Of a DNA stretch of 47,966 bases, positions 22,152 through 32,339 are shown piece by piece (position 1 is the stretch's first letter; every line of letters begins with the position of its first letter). The stretch covers positions 1 to 47,966 of the forward strand of contig JAAVTG010000794.1 of NCBI GenBank assembly GCA_011947345.1. Reading direction: 5' to 3'. The position numbers and the translations under genes were made by a program. This DNA comes from Phytophthora quininea. Its lineage: Eukaryota; Oomycota; Peronosporomycetes; Peronosporales; Peronosporaceae. The notes under the pieces are model-generated. The model was given only the letters and a program-made list of their open reading frames with translations, made no database searches and was not told where the DNA came from.

Positions 22152-23419
22152 TCACTCAGTCAGCTCGTGTAGACCCGTCACGTTGAGACCTCCTGCTTTG
22201 CTGAAGGAGAAAAATTCCGCTAGCTCGGCCAATTCCACGGTGACGATATCCGACGCGGAGAAGCGAACAAACCAAACAAAGCGACCGCCATTAGGATCCC
22301 AACCGGTCACCCTGCCAACTTGGCCGTCTCGAGGACCTATTGCACCTTCTTCAAATACGGGCCGTCGCATGAGCGCCCAGTGCATACACGCTAGTGGCTG
22401 ACCTTGTAGCAGCTTCGCGAGGTTGCTGACACTGAAGAAAGTTGTATCGTTCGCGTTTTGTAGGAATGGAGATCCTTTTCTTCGAGGACGTCCGGGTGGG
22501 AGACGCACTGGGACCGCCTGGAGAGACTCATTCAACTGTAGTTTCTTCCGAATTGCCATTGGTGCGACTACATGCTGACAAACCCATCCATTTTGACGCC
22601 AAGTAGAGCAATCGCATGTGTAGGCAGCACGGATCAGCATAATCTACATCATCAACAACAATGTTAAGATGCGTTACAGCACGTACAGAATATCAACTAG
22701 CGTACCTCGTCGGCGAGCCAAGGCGAATGGTTTTTGACCGATTCTAAGTCGCCATCCTAAACTTTCACCTGATGTAGTGACAAATACAATAGCGGGCCGT
22801 CCGCAATAGGTTTACCGCGGATTAATTGGCCTTCCAGAGCTTTCAAGTAGCGTCTAACGCGAGTTGCTGCCACTGGGAGTCCAGACTTCGATTTCCGGCC
22901 AACCCTGAGAGATCCAACGCAACCAATTCCAGTAGTCTTGGGAGAGATGTGTTTAACACAGTTGGTGTGCTGGCACGCAGATCCACTGCCTTTTGATCGT
23001 AGAACGGAAAGACTCAATAGCGTTTTGATTTGGAAGAACGCCACCAATTGAATCGGCAGCTCCCCCAAACCAATGTTCCCAGGGTGGTGAAAAATAGGTC
23101 GTCTTGACCCAGGTTGCATACTCGTTCTCATCGTCGTCCTGCCACATATAAATACATTGCTCGCCGAATGCCTTGAATTGGGCGAAAGTTCAACACTTGT
23201 TCATCCACAAAAATGCGGTCGGATAACGTCGTCGTAATATTCGCGGTCCTTCAAACGATCCAGGTTGTCTTTTGAAGTGGACTTCCGAACTAAGTGAGGC
23301 CAACAGTCGAGTAGCACTACTGGTACATCAGGCCAAACGACGCGATAAGCGTTAGAACTTGTGGTGACCAATGTCATGACCATTAGTGATTTCCTTATCG
23401 GTTTGAGTCTGCGGGTCAT
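22152..23419 (-). pseudogene. MULE transposase, C-terminal half with SWIM finger
   Basis: In reading order: VVWPDVPVVLLDCWPHLVRK, the MULE position of the second Asp/CxxH region; then WVKTTYFSPPWEHWFGGA and PNQNAIESFRSTIKR, the NNAIESFN-like motif with the catalytic Glu; then, after a 62 nt intron, a SWIM zinc finger (CDCSTWRQNGWVCQH) and a basic tail. The N-terminal half with the first Asp is absent, so this cannot be active alone. Frame changes occur near 23150-23200 and 23000. The frame is in phase across the intron, which suggests the gene was expressed until recently. Confidence 0.78.
22644..22705 (-). other. Spliceosomal intron in the MULE transposase
   Basis: 62 nt, donor GAG|GTACG, acceptor TGTAG|ATT. 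Splicing joins ...SPWLADE to IMLIRAAYTCDC in frame. The length is typical of oomycete introns. Confidence 0.7.
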
Positions 23420-23750
23420 ACACTCTCATGATCATGAGTGTCTTTTTATCTGTGCATTCGTACGGAGTCAATGCTACTGGAGTTGAATGCTACTGTCAAA
23501 CACTCACATTGCATCCGATGGATAGTCTATTCACGATGATAATAATTGTCGGAATTACTACTCAAATAACATCCATTCTCCAATTTTCGTATCACCAATA
23601 TAGGAAAATGTGAGCCAGCATAACCTGTGCAGCTTATAATTTCAAAAATGGTTTGTTGACAACTCAATAATCTCACCAAGGCACATACTAGATACTTGTC
23701 AACGATGTTTTTCGTAAAAGCGTAGCTCGTTCTAGTTATGGCTTAGAGGC

Positions 23751-23772
23751 CCATCCGATTGGCTAAAAGTCT
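23751..23772 (+). repeat. Imperfect inverted repeat 5' of the recombinase
   Basis: 'catccgattggctaaaagtc' pairs with the reverse complement of about 25989-26010 ('catcctattggctaatactc'), 17 of 20 bases. It may mark the ends of a recombinase unit, or be a CCAAT promoter box and a chance match. Confidence 0.4.
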
Positions 23773-23849
23773 TGTAGATTTTGCTAGCCACTCACCTTGT
23801 TTTTCCCTACACATGCGCATTAACTCGGCATCCAGCAAGCAACGTCACC

Positions 23850-25861
23850 ATGGCCAGCAGCCAAACCCCAGTCGCCTCTCATAATGCCTCACTGGACACA
23901 CCAGGACGTGGCCACCTCGACGGCGACCAAGTCCGTAGTGCTTGTACCGCTCCAAACACAAAAAAGCCTACCGGAGCTACATCAAGGGCATAACTACATG
24001 GATCAAAGCGACGCAGCAGTCCCCGGACGAGTTCTTTTGCGCCGACGGAAGTCTCAATCTCGATGTTTTTCTTCCTGATCATTTTGAGGCATTTTTGCTG
24101 CATAAGATGAATGAGAGCAAGATCAAAGTCACTACGCTTAGTGGCTACAGAAGTGCTCTAAAAGATGTATATCGTCAGAAGCGCATCGACCTGCCAACAG
24201 CATATTTGGACGACCTAAAAACCTTTTTTAGAGGGCTGAAGAGGGTGGAGGCGGATGATGACCAGGAGGGACGCTCGCGAAAACCAGACAAGGAACCGCT
24301 CACTTTCTCGCTGTACATGCAATTGGCGCTGCGAACTCTCGCTTTAAGTGACAACGGATTTGCTCATCTGTTCCTACTGACGCAATGGAATCTAATGTGT
24401 CGCTCTAAATCTGTTGAGACCCTCCACATAGCGCACCTACACAGTGCTGACGACAGTGTCTGGTGCGTCCTTCACAAGACGAAGACGAACCAGGAAGGCT
24501 CGGGACCAAAAGACCCACGGCACATCTACGCTAATCGGTTCGAGCCTTCCTGCTGCTGGATGCTAGCGCTCGGGATCTATTTCGGCTCTAATCCAACACT
24601 GCCTCCTGGAAGGCTTTTTCCAGGCTCGAACCAAAAATCACGATTTTGCAAGATCATTGGAAAGATGCTTGAGGATATTACTGGCGAGAAGGTCTACGGG
24701 ATCCATTCTATCAGGAAAGGAGTGGCGACGTATGCTAGCAGTGGCAGCACAGGGGGCCATCGATCGTGAGTGTCTGCTTGAGATGTGGTTGGTCACTAGG
24801 CGGAGTACAGGACAGATACTTCCGCTACGAGGCGGCGGAAGACCTGTATCTAGGTCGTGTCGTTGCTGGGCTCCGTCAAAACAGTGTCCAATTTGCTGCA
24901 TTGCCCCCACATTTTCAAGATCCCCTCAACGCATTCGTTCAAGATTGTACGCTACAAATGTTTCCGGCGCTGAAAAATGAACCTCATATCACCCCGTGCT
25001 TCAATTGTGCCTCGCCTAGATTGTGACGCATGCTGCATTTCTTCGCGAGAATCTGGGACCCCAACATGCACTGCTCTCGTCGTACGTTTTTCGTTATCCC
25101 GATATAATGAACCGACTTAACGGAATGCTCAGCACGGATCAGAGCTCATGGATGCGGCCCACAGGTATCCCTCCCCATGTTGAGCTTTTTCAGCAGCACC
25201 TGGAGACTCGCGGAGCGTTGAACCAGCTCCCAGACGTACTACTCGACGGGTTTGCCACACTACTGGAGGAGAAATGCGTTGGTAAGCAAAGCATCACGAG
25301 GGAGAACATCAGCTCAACCATTCGCGACCTTCTGCAGGAGGCTGGGCTGTGGCGTGCACATGAGGCAGTCCAGCAGCAAACGACAGCCGCATCCGACCCA
25401 TGCAGCATCGTTTACCACTGGAAATCTGATGGACGTTTCCACAGAATGCCAGAAGCCTTCGTCTTCCCGCAGTTAGATGCTCTAAGTGTATGGCGCATTT
25501 GGTGGCTGGGTCATCCTGCCGCGGGGTATCCTCCGTTTAGAGCGCTGCAGCCGTCGGATTTCACCAAGACCAACCGCAAAATGTTCTCAGAATGGACAGT
25601 ACTTGTGCGCCACATAGTGGCCGGTGTCGAGGCCGGCACGGGGCAATCGATGCAAAGACCCACTTCTCAGCAAACCGCAGACGACTTATACCACGTTGGC
25701 ATGGCGAACATCGCGCTAAAGCAGCCCAGGAACACCGAGAAGCAGCGACCAGATCGAGCCGTCACCACGCTGCGACGCATCAGGCAAGCGATTCAGGAAG
25801 CCAACCCAGAGGCCCGACGCGTGCCATTTCGCAGCCGAAACCGTGCTAGAGCCAATAAGTA
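23850..25861 (+). CDS. Crypton-like tyrosine recombinase with GCR1_C-like domain (frame-broken)
   Basis: Integrates and excises circular DNA through a Tyr-DNA intermediate. ATG at 23850, total about 670 residues. An N-terminal SAM-like core-binding part (KVTTLSGYRSALKDVYRQ) is followed by the catalytic domain: Arg in NLMCRSKSVETLH, Lys in HKTKTNQ, the HxxR box HSIRKGV, and the nucleophile Tyr probably in QDRYFRYE. The C-terminal part (FPQLDALSVWRIWWLGHP, then FTKTNRKMFSEW) resembles the GCR1_C DNA-binding domain of Cryptons. There are three single-base frame breaks: near 23950, at about 24755 in a GGGGGCC run, and at about 25020. All may be sequence errors. Neighbour: half a MULE transposase, divergent, within one TIR pair. 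Confidence 0.82.
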
Positions 25862-25988
25862 GACAGTGCTCTGTAAGATAATGCTGTTGGGAGCACACAC
25901 AACACAAATGTTAGCCGCATTTAACCCCGAGAAGCCGTCCTTCGTAGCTCACCTTAGCACTGTATCTGCTCTCCAGCGTGCAATTTCT

Positions 25989-26010
25989 AGACTGAGTATT
26001 AGCCAATAGG
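25989..26010 (-). repeat. Imperfect inverted repeat 3' of the recombinase
   Basis: Partner of 23751-23772. If real, it would delimit a 2.26 kb recombinase unit inside the MULE TIRs. Confidence 0.4.
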
Positions 26011-26067
26011 ATGCCCCACATATATCGTATCTCTTCTGTGTTACCCGATCTCGACACAAGTCAATGT

Positions 26068-26114
26068 TTTCCAATACTCAGAAAACATCCGATCGCTACT
26101 CAAAAAATCCGCAC
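26068..26114 (-). repeat. Right TIR of composite element
   Basis: Its reverse complement starts GTGCGG, then TTTTTTGAGTAGCG and TCGGATGTTTTCTGAGT. It matches the left TIR over about 30 bases; the outermost few bases differ. Confidence 0.75.
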
Positions 26115-26125
26115 CCACTAGCACG
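26115..26125 (+). repeat. 11 bp target-site duplication, right
   Basis: CCACTAGCACG, exact match to 21960-21970. Confidence 0.9.
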
Positions 26126-26640
26126 TTCTTTGCAGAATGGAATTGTCTTGTCACTTGAGCCAACGACTACTGGCCGGATTAGTACAGTGACGATGCCTCC
26201 ACCTTTCCGCAAAAAGGCAATGACTATGGATTTGATCCCGGGCCTTGAAGACCACTTGCGCTTCTCTTCTTCCATGCATGGGTTGGCGCTAGAAAATAAT
26301 GAATCAACAAGCCCGCTGTTAACAAGCTTCCAGCGCTTTGTGCTGTCAAAAAGTTCGACGACTTCATCACAGTTTGTATCCTCATGAATACCCTGTTCTT
26401 GCTGGTGGAATATCCAAATATGAGTGGGGCGTTGATCATCGTGCTGGACGTGACCGAGTATTTCTTCGGGGTGATAGTCTTTGTTGAAATGATCATGCGA
26501 ATAATCGCCATAAGGGGGCTACGACGATATTTGCACAGCACAGAGCGATTCTTCGACGTGGTGGTTGTGGCTTATACGTCTGTCAACCTCGCTCGTCCTG
26601 AATATGGCGAAGAACCGCAGGGGAGTTCTATGGAATGAAG
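26126..26640 (+). pseudogene. Voltage-gated cation channel, I-II linker and start of domain II
   Basis: Continues the gene broken at 21970: the linker (SLQNGIVLSLEP) leads to domain II with KFDDFITV then S1 (VCILMNTLFLLVEYP), S2 (VLDVTEYFFGVIVFVEMIMR) and S3 (RFFDVVVVAYTSV). A single frame change lies near 26385. After 26640 the expected S4 and later domains are not found; unrelated minus-strand frames begin at 26694. The gene is therefore truncated in domain II as well as split. Confidence 0.8.
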
Positions 26641-26693
26641 CAAGATCGAGGGTGTTCAGACGGTGGAAAAATACGCAAGTGGCGCTATGAAGT

Positions 26694-27702
26694 AGAGTCT
26701 ACTTTAACAAGTGCCGCAGGGTCAGATCCAGGCGGACGTTGGCGTTGAGCAACACGCGATTGACGTCGTCCAAGTTGCCCAGCAACTCGGTCATCAAGTC
26801 GCTGCGACTCTAGACGCTCATCATTCGGCAGTTGATATCGTGCAGCCATAGACGACGAGCTGTTGATGCAGCAATTTGGCAGATATGGCCACGTGTTACC
26901 AGTCCACAAGTGCGGGAACGCATAGTGCAGAGTATTTTCCGTGAGGATGATCGTTGCGGTAGTGGCTGCAATCAACGAACCCCGGGGCCCTTTCTTAATT
27001 GGTCGAGCGTAATCTCCACGGCGTCGAAGCAGAGGGAAAACTGTTGCTAGCTCTTCAGTAATGCTCTGGTGCCGAAGCCAGCGTTGTGGGCCACCTTCGG
27101 GCACATTGACGCTTCCAAGAAGATTGGGGACTGGGAAGCCGTCTTGTGAGCACATAGGACTGCGTTGTCGACACTTCCTTGAGGCGGTGCTCCACCATGT
27201 ACATGTCGATGATCATGATGTGCAGCTTCACCACAGGATGCGCCATCTGGATGAAACAGGCATTGAGGATCGACTTAACGCACGGCACCGGAACGTACGT
27301 AGCAATGTTATACATGTTGGTCAAGTAAGTCGGCTGCTGGTTAAATCGTTCGTTCAACAGGCAGCTGTACTTCTTCATGCGGAAGTCGAAAGGTACGCTG
27401 AAGTCGTTATGCAAAAATGCATTGAAGGTGTGTTGCTGGTACGTTTCAGCGATGAGCTGCTTCAGGTAATCCACCACCGCGTTTCGACATTTGTGTTCAG
27501 TGTCGGTGAGATCCATCGCGGACGCGGAACACTCGCTGAGCTTGTTGATGAAAACGATCCCTCTCGCCACCTCTTGGCCGGACCGAAGAAAGGGCCTGTT
27601 CTGCAAATCAGCCTTACCAACCAGTCTGAAGACGAAATAATTCCAAGCAGAAGCGTTTGGCTGATTGATCGATCAGCTATTCTGGCGGCAGAACACGCCT
27701 AG
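26694..27702 (-). CDS. Uncharacterised protein (frame-broken), compact cluster gene 1
   Basis: From the start near 27650: NYFVFRLVGKADLQNRPFL, EVARGIVFINKLSEC, NDFSVPFDFRMKKYSC, then hydrophobic helices (VKSILNACFIQMAHPVVKLH). After a frame change near 27130 the reading continues with QSITEELATVFPLLRRRGDY and LHYAFPHLWTGNTWPYLP, and after another near 26810 it ends as DLMTELLGNLDDVNRVLL...LRHLLK and a TAG at about 26694. About 330 residues. No intron and no recognised domain. It lies on the same strand as the frames at 28565 and 29328. Confidence 0.5.
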
Positions 27703-27790
27703 CGGAGATCAGCAGTCATCTAAAACGCACTGTCAGATGTGGCAGAGCATACAATATAAAAAAACAATGCAGTTTATTCAAGTATGAAGT

Positions 27791-27958
27791 TGGGCTGAGC
27801 TTCTCTACGAAGTCGCCAAGGAATTTACCAAGGCGGTGCCTCGGCAAACGAACATCGACATTTCGCTGCTGCAGAAGCGCATTCTGGACGGCGGTCGCGG
27901 GCTCTGGGGCCTTAAGAACCAAAAACCAGTATGGGCACTTCATCTTTGTTCGAAATAA
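27791..27958 (+). pseudogene. Short protein fragment on the opposite strand
   Basis: 55 codons without an ATG: WAELLYEVAKEFTKAVP, then NIDISLLQKRILDGGRGLWG. It reads as a real protein remnant but is too short to place. Confidence 0.3.
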
Positions 27959-28174
27959 CTCTAGTTGTGACGGTCTCTTTCGTCAGATTCGCTATTGGAA
28001 AACCTCTAGCGTCATCTGGTTCGAACGGCGAACTTTCAGCTTATTCGTTGTCGTCATCGAAGAACTCTCGAACCAGGTTGGACCGACCTTCATCATCCAA
28101 TCTGCAAAATCTCGTGACAATTTCTGTCCTGGTGGCAAGCATCCAACACGGTCAGGGGTGTCGAGCGACCTGGC

Positions 28175-28330
28175 TCATGAACTCCCTGATTGTGGAGCAG
28201 CGGAATCCCAACCGAACCCACTGTTTGTCTCCAGAAGCGTGAATGCCTTGAACTTCCTTTTCAGCTCTGTGAGCTTATTTTGGAGCTGCTTTTTGGTGAC
28301 GGTTCTGGGCTGGTTTCTGTTGAAAATGTT
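28175..28330 (-). pseudogene. Myb/SANT-like domain fragment
   Basis: KQLQNKLTELKRKFKAFTLL followed by SGFGWD matches the end of the Myb/SANT-like domain (Myb_DNA-bind_3 type) common in transposon-related proteins of plants and oomycetes. A TGA follows at 28175-28177, with a shifted frame carrying on leftward. The first helices are missing. Probably a transposon or expanded-family relic. Confidence 0.5.
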
Positions 28331-28564
28331 TGTGGCGAGATTTACTTGATGCTGCTAGCTGAACGCCACGGAGTGGTAGTTATCTAGTTCTGATAATCCC
28401 CGAGGAATAAATGTGCTTGGAAAGGTGTCGACCGACAATCAGTCTGATGGATCAGCTACCAGCCCGAATTCGGGCTGAAAAATAATCTGAACGAGAGCAA
28501 TTTTCAGCAGTTTGATGCACGCAGAACACAACAGATTATTGATCGATCAGCTAAAGCTTTAATA

Positions 28565-29196
28565 TCATCCGAAAGAAGCCCGATCAGCCATAATACGTGA
28601 CTGCAGAACAGGCCCAAAGTTAATGACGCGCGCCAGGATGTAAACGCGAATATTGCCCTTCGGCTTCTCCTGCGTGCGGTGCTTTCGCTTCTTGCCCCAG
28701 GGAACGGATACTATCAGTTGCGTAGTCGTAGAGCGAATGTATCTCTCTCACTTTTGATTCGACCAGTGTGTTAGTGTCTGGGTTGATGAGACACTGCCAG
28801 GTCTGCACGCAGCGGATGGAGCGCTCTGAAGTAGATAGTTAGACGCCATCGTGGCTTTTACGGCGTAGCAGAATCGCGTACCGTTCAGGTCCAGCATGAA
28901 CTCTTGATCGATGAGTTTCATAATCACGTTGATCGGATTCAGCGTGTCTCGGGACTTGCCGGCATCTCTCAACGCCTCCCTGATGTCAAGGAGCAACTGT
29001 TTGGGGTCCGTAGTTACAATCATAAATATATATGTCTCCGCGGTGATGCATGCATGCTCAGACGTCGCTGCGACCGCTTTGTGACGCTTGATGGTCGCGC
29101 GGACAATATTCAGCAGCTCCGCGTCCGAATTCGTAAAATAGACTTGGATGCGTTCTGCAAGAGCCAAATCAATTTTTTTGCCTGAATGTCCATCAT
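28565..29196 (-). CDS. Uncharacterised ~210-residue protein, compact cluster gene 2
   Basis: ATG at 29196 (MMDIQAKK), then KIDLALAERIQVYFTNSDAE after a slip in a 7-T run at about 29174 where one more base keeps the frame. There are helical stretches (LLLDIREALRDAGKSRD, NPINVIMKLIDQEFMLDL). After two more slips (near 28810 and 28705) it reads QTWQCLINPDTNTLVESK and a basic segment PWGKKRKHRTQEKPKGN, ending ADRASFG with TGA at 28565. No recognised family; no intron. It is 131 bp from the next gene on the same strand. Confidence 0.5.
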
Positions 29197-29327
29197 TATA
29201 CTATACAGCAAAAATGGTGTTACGATCAGTGTTCTACCGGACGCCAGATTGGCACGACCTCGACATGCGAGACGCGACTTCGTTTATTACATTTGGGCGA
29301 CAAATAAATAAACTAAATACCATTTAG

Positions 29328-30340
29328 CTACTCCCTGCTACCAACTGAAGACCGTCGCCGCTTACCATTCTGTTCCTTCATTTCTGCGTAACAAGCGCGC
29401 ACTTTGGCTAAGACATCCAATGCATTGACCAATGCGACCGACACGACACTTCCATTCGCAATCCGCCGTATACTAACAATGCCATCGTAACAAAACGGAC
29501 ACTCCATTGACTGCGGCACCTTGCACTGAAACCCGCCCATCGTTGACTCGTAATGCACTTCTATCATAGCGCCTATCAGAGTCTTCTGAACGAAGATGCG
29601 CTTCTCTTTGTAATACCGCTCCACCACAGCTCTGGCAAACGCTTGAATTGATCCACAAACGATTTCCACGACAGTGTCAGATCGTCGGGATGTACGCTTT
29701 TGTTGGGCTCGCCGTGCTCCTTTATGAAGCGCCATCGGCAAAACACATCCACGAAGAACCGGTCTGGATTGTACTCGTAACGCAGCTGCATGTCCCGATC
29801 AATCGCAGCTATGAAATTGCTATCCCTGCCAGCACAAATAAGCGATTGAGTATTAAACAAGCTAACGTCGATGCCCTCGACCTCCCACTCAAACAATGAC
29901 GGCTTCGCGCACTCCATCCAGATCGGGTTGGTGTATCGGATCTCATCTTTAAAAGGATCACTAGCGCCAACGAGAGACTCGGCAGCGATGATCCCTTCGG
30001 ATGAGGATACTCCAACCGACCTAGATGTTGTCGAAGACCGCTAGACAGGAACACCTCCTCCGAGAGACTCGTCCACAGTATTCCCATCGTTAGCACGGTC
30101 TTCGACTTGGCGTTGGTCCGGTATCATTGAGGCTGAGGCAAAGGGCTCCGGCGTAGTGTAGTGTCCGCTGTACTTGGGAGGCACAAACTCCGACTCAGAG
30201 GTAGGCGGCGACGGCTGGCGTGGCGTGGCGAAAGGGAAGCACGGGCGACACGAACGGTGCGATATACATGGGCGATGGCGGCTCGTCAGGGAAATCAGAA
30301 CTTGGATTTTCCACGACCTGGCTTGATTGTGCTAGTTGAA
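29328..30340 (-). CDS. Uncharacterised ~330-residue protein, compact cluster gene 3
   Basis: A Ser/Pro-rich N-terminus (DFPDEPPSPMYIAPF, PPTSESEFVPPKYSGHY) is followed by a folded-looking region: KDEIRYTNPIWMECAKP, FEWEVEGIDVSLFNTQ, YNPDRFFVDVFCRWRFIKEH, then after a slip near 29650 QAFARAVVERYYKEKRIF and ECPFCYDGIVSIRR, with a basic end at 29328. An in-frame TAG lies at 30041-30043 and another frame change near 30210. No family recognised. The compact same-strand arrangement with the two preceding genes and the lack of introns recall viral or large-transposon gene order, which is only an inference. Confidence 0.5.
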
Positions 30341-30435
30341 TATCATCTGAGGATCCCAGTGGCAGCGTCTCTTGAGAGGTGGCAGGCGGTTGTGTTGCGT
30401 CTTGAGAGATCGCAGGCGGATGTGTTTCATCTTGA

Positions 30436-31606
30436 GTGGGGACGACGGGCGATCATGGGACGGCGGGAGCGTCTCTTGAGAGTTCGGCAAAGGCACCGTC
30501 ACCTGGGGGTCCGCACGAGGATCGCGTGCAGCACGGAGATGTCCAAGGTGTTGAAGATACTCGCAGTGCTGAAGACACCCAGCCGGACGTGATGATGCAA
30601 CCCGCTGGGCCATCTGTGCCCAAGCCAGCAGCGCAGAAATCGAAGCCCAAGCCGGTGACACCAGCGCCAGCCCACGGACACGACCACGGCGGCGACACCG
30701 TCCGTGCCTGTAGCCACGCCGAAGCCAAAACCTGTGTCCAAGTCGCCGTCGGCGGCGCTAAATGAGGTCACACAGGCTGCGCTGAGCGCCGCTGCCTCCC
30801 CGTCGAAGCCGCCAGCGGTGGAAACGCCGGCGAAGCACGCAGGCAAGGCGAAGTCCAGTTATGTGCCCAGGACGCCCAAGAAAAGAAAGAGTTCCAAGAC
30901 CGCCTCGTGCAGATGGCCGGTGAGCTCGACCGGATTCTGAAGAAGCACCAGGACGCCAAGGAAACCATCAAGCGTCGCAAGGACGAGCCCACAAGGACGG
31001 AGAATCACCGATGCTGGAGCCCGAATACACGAAGGTCAAGGACATGCAGACAAGAATGGTAGAAGATGCGGAGAGTGCTCTTCACACGGTGGCGGTGGAG
31101 GTCGCCGTGTATAAGACCATCAGCCACGCTGCGGACGTGCCCAAGCTGCGCAAGGAAATGCGCGGCAAGCACGAAAGTGCCAAGGCGTATCGCCGCAACG
31201 CGAATTTTGTCGTGAAGACTGTCGAGGAGAAGGTCTGTGGCGCGAGTCTCACGCCAAGGACGAAGTGGCCAAGGGAGGGATCGCCCAAGAACGCGAGCGT
31301 GCACAGAAGGAACTTGGCGAGCTGAAGGCGGAGGCAGCTAGACGCCCGCCGCTCGCCAAGATGGTCAAGGCCCAGCTCGACGACGTGGACAAGGAGGTTC
31401 GAGACCTCCTTCAAGCAGCGAGTGGCGTCTTGCCATACTTGGAGACCAGTGACGGCAGCAAGGAAGCAATTCAAAGGGGCATGGCCGCGTGCTCTAAGTT
31501 CGAGGAGTTGTGCAAGAAGCTGCAGGCGACGACAGTTGAGTTTATTGTCGTGGAGGCACCGGTGCCTACGAGGAAGACGGCACCAACGGCGGGCGCTACA
31601 CATTAG
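30436..31606 (+). CDS. Lys/Pro/Ala-rich coiled-coil protein (frame-broken)
   Basis: N-terminal low complexity (PKPAAQKSKPKPVTPAP, then SPSKPPAVETPAKHAGKAK) passes to helices: KKEFQDRLVQMAGELDRIL, KVKDMQTRMVEDAESAL, ERAQKELGELKAEAARR and MVKAQLDDVDKEVRDLL, ending TAPTAGATH with TAG at 31606. Frame changes lie near 30740, 30890, 31000 and 31240. The structure suggests a chromatin- or scaffold-type rod protein; no family recognised. It is divergent from the minus-strand frames to its left. Confidence 0.45.
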
Positions 31607-32339
31607 CCAGCAATAGTGCTGTTTAACTCGTTCAATTCACGTTTCCAATGTTCGACATCTTTAGTTTCACACCTGCCATGAGTTTGACAGGTATCATGGG
31701 TGTGTCATAACCCAACCCACGACAGCAAGCAGACGATGACAGCCTACTACAGCTTCTCTAACTATCTTTATATATATTCAATATTTTGCTGTCATGGGTG
31801 TCATGAGTTAAAAGAGAGAAAAAGTAGGTGTTGGAGGGGAGGGGTCCCCTAAAAGATAGCGAGAAAAGTTACCGATGTTACCCATGACGCCCGTGACATT
31901 GCACCACAAAGATCTGCATGCCTTCTAAGTCGTCGTCCTTGATTACTTTACCCATGACAAACCCATGGCAGGCAAGTTGAAGGTCATGACAGACCATTTG
32001 GCGTTACTTCCCGCGATCTTTGTACGTTCTCAGGCTTGGGTACGCCCTGTAGATGTATCTTTACGCAATCGCTATAAAGGATACATAATACGCGTAAAGG
32101 ATGTGCCTATTTATACCGGCTTATGACACGATGTGAAAGTGGATTTTTCTATGTGGAGTATACTGAACTCAAGATACGGGACGATGATTGGTGGATGAAA
32201 ATTTCAAGTGGGAAACGACACATGCGTACTGTAAGAGACAGTTTGAACACAGCTGCGCTGGATGTAGGTGTCCTACCAAGGAGGGACCTTAGGTACGAGA
32301 AGTGCGCGCAAGGATGCAGAATTCCGTTGAACGCATATA
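31607..32339. other. Non-coding, short repeated CCCATGAC motifs
   Basis: Between 31670 and 32000 'ccatgac' and 'catgggtgtcatga' recur in both orientations, with an AT-rich 'tatctttatatatattcaatat' between. A 90-codon frame at 32123-32395 is not convincing. It may be the terminal region of an unidentified element. Confidence 0.35.

Larger units (their letters stand above)
21971..26114. mobile_element. TIR element carrying half a MULE transposase and a Crypton-like recombinase
   Basis: 4,144 bp bounded by an exact 11 bp duplication. The ends are imperfect terminal inverted repeats: both contain TTTTTGAGTAGCG, then TCGGATGTTTT and TGAGT. The motif TTTGAGT recurs subterminally. Inside, a MULE transposase lacking its N-terminal half lies on the minus strand (22152-23419), and a tyrosine recombinase with a GCR1_C-like tail on the plus strand (23850-25861); they are divergent with about 430 bp between them. 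Removing the element and one duplication joins the channel frame in phase. Either a Crypton inserted into and damaged a MULE, or the MULE captured the recombinase; no MULE remnant is seen right of the recombinase. Confidence 0.85.
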
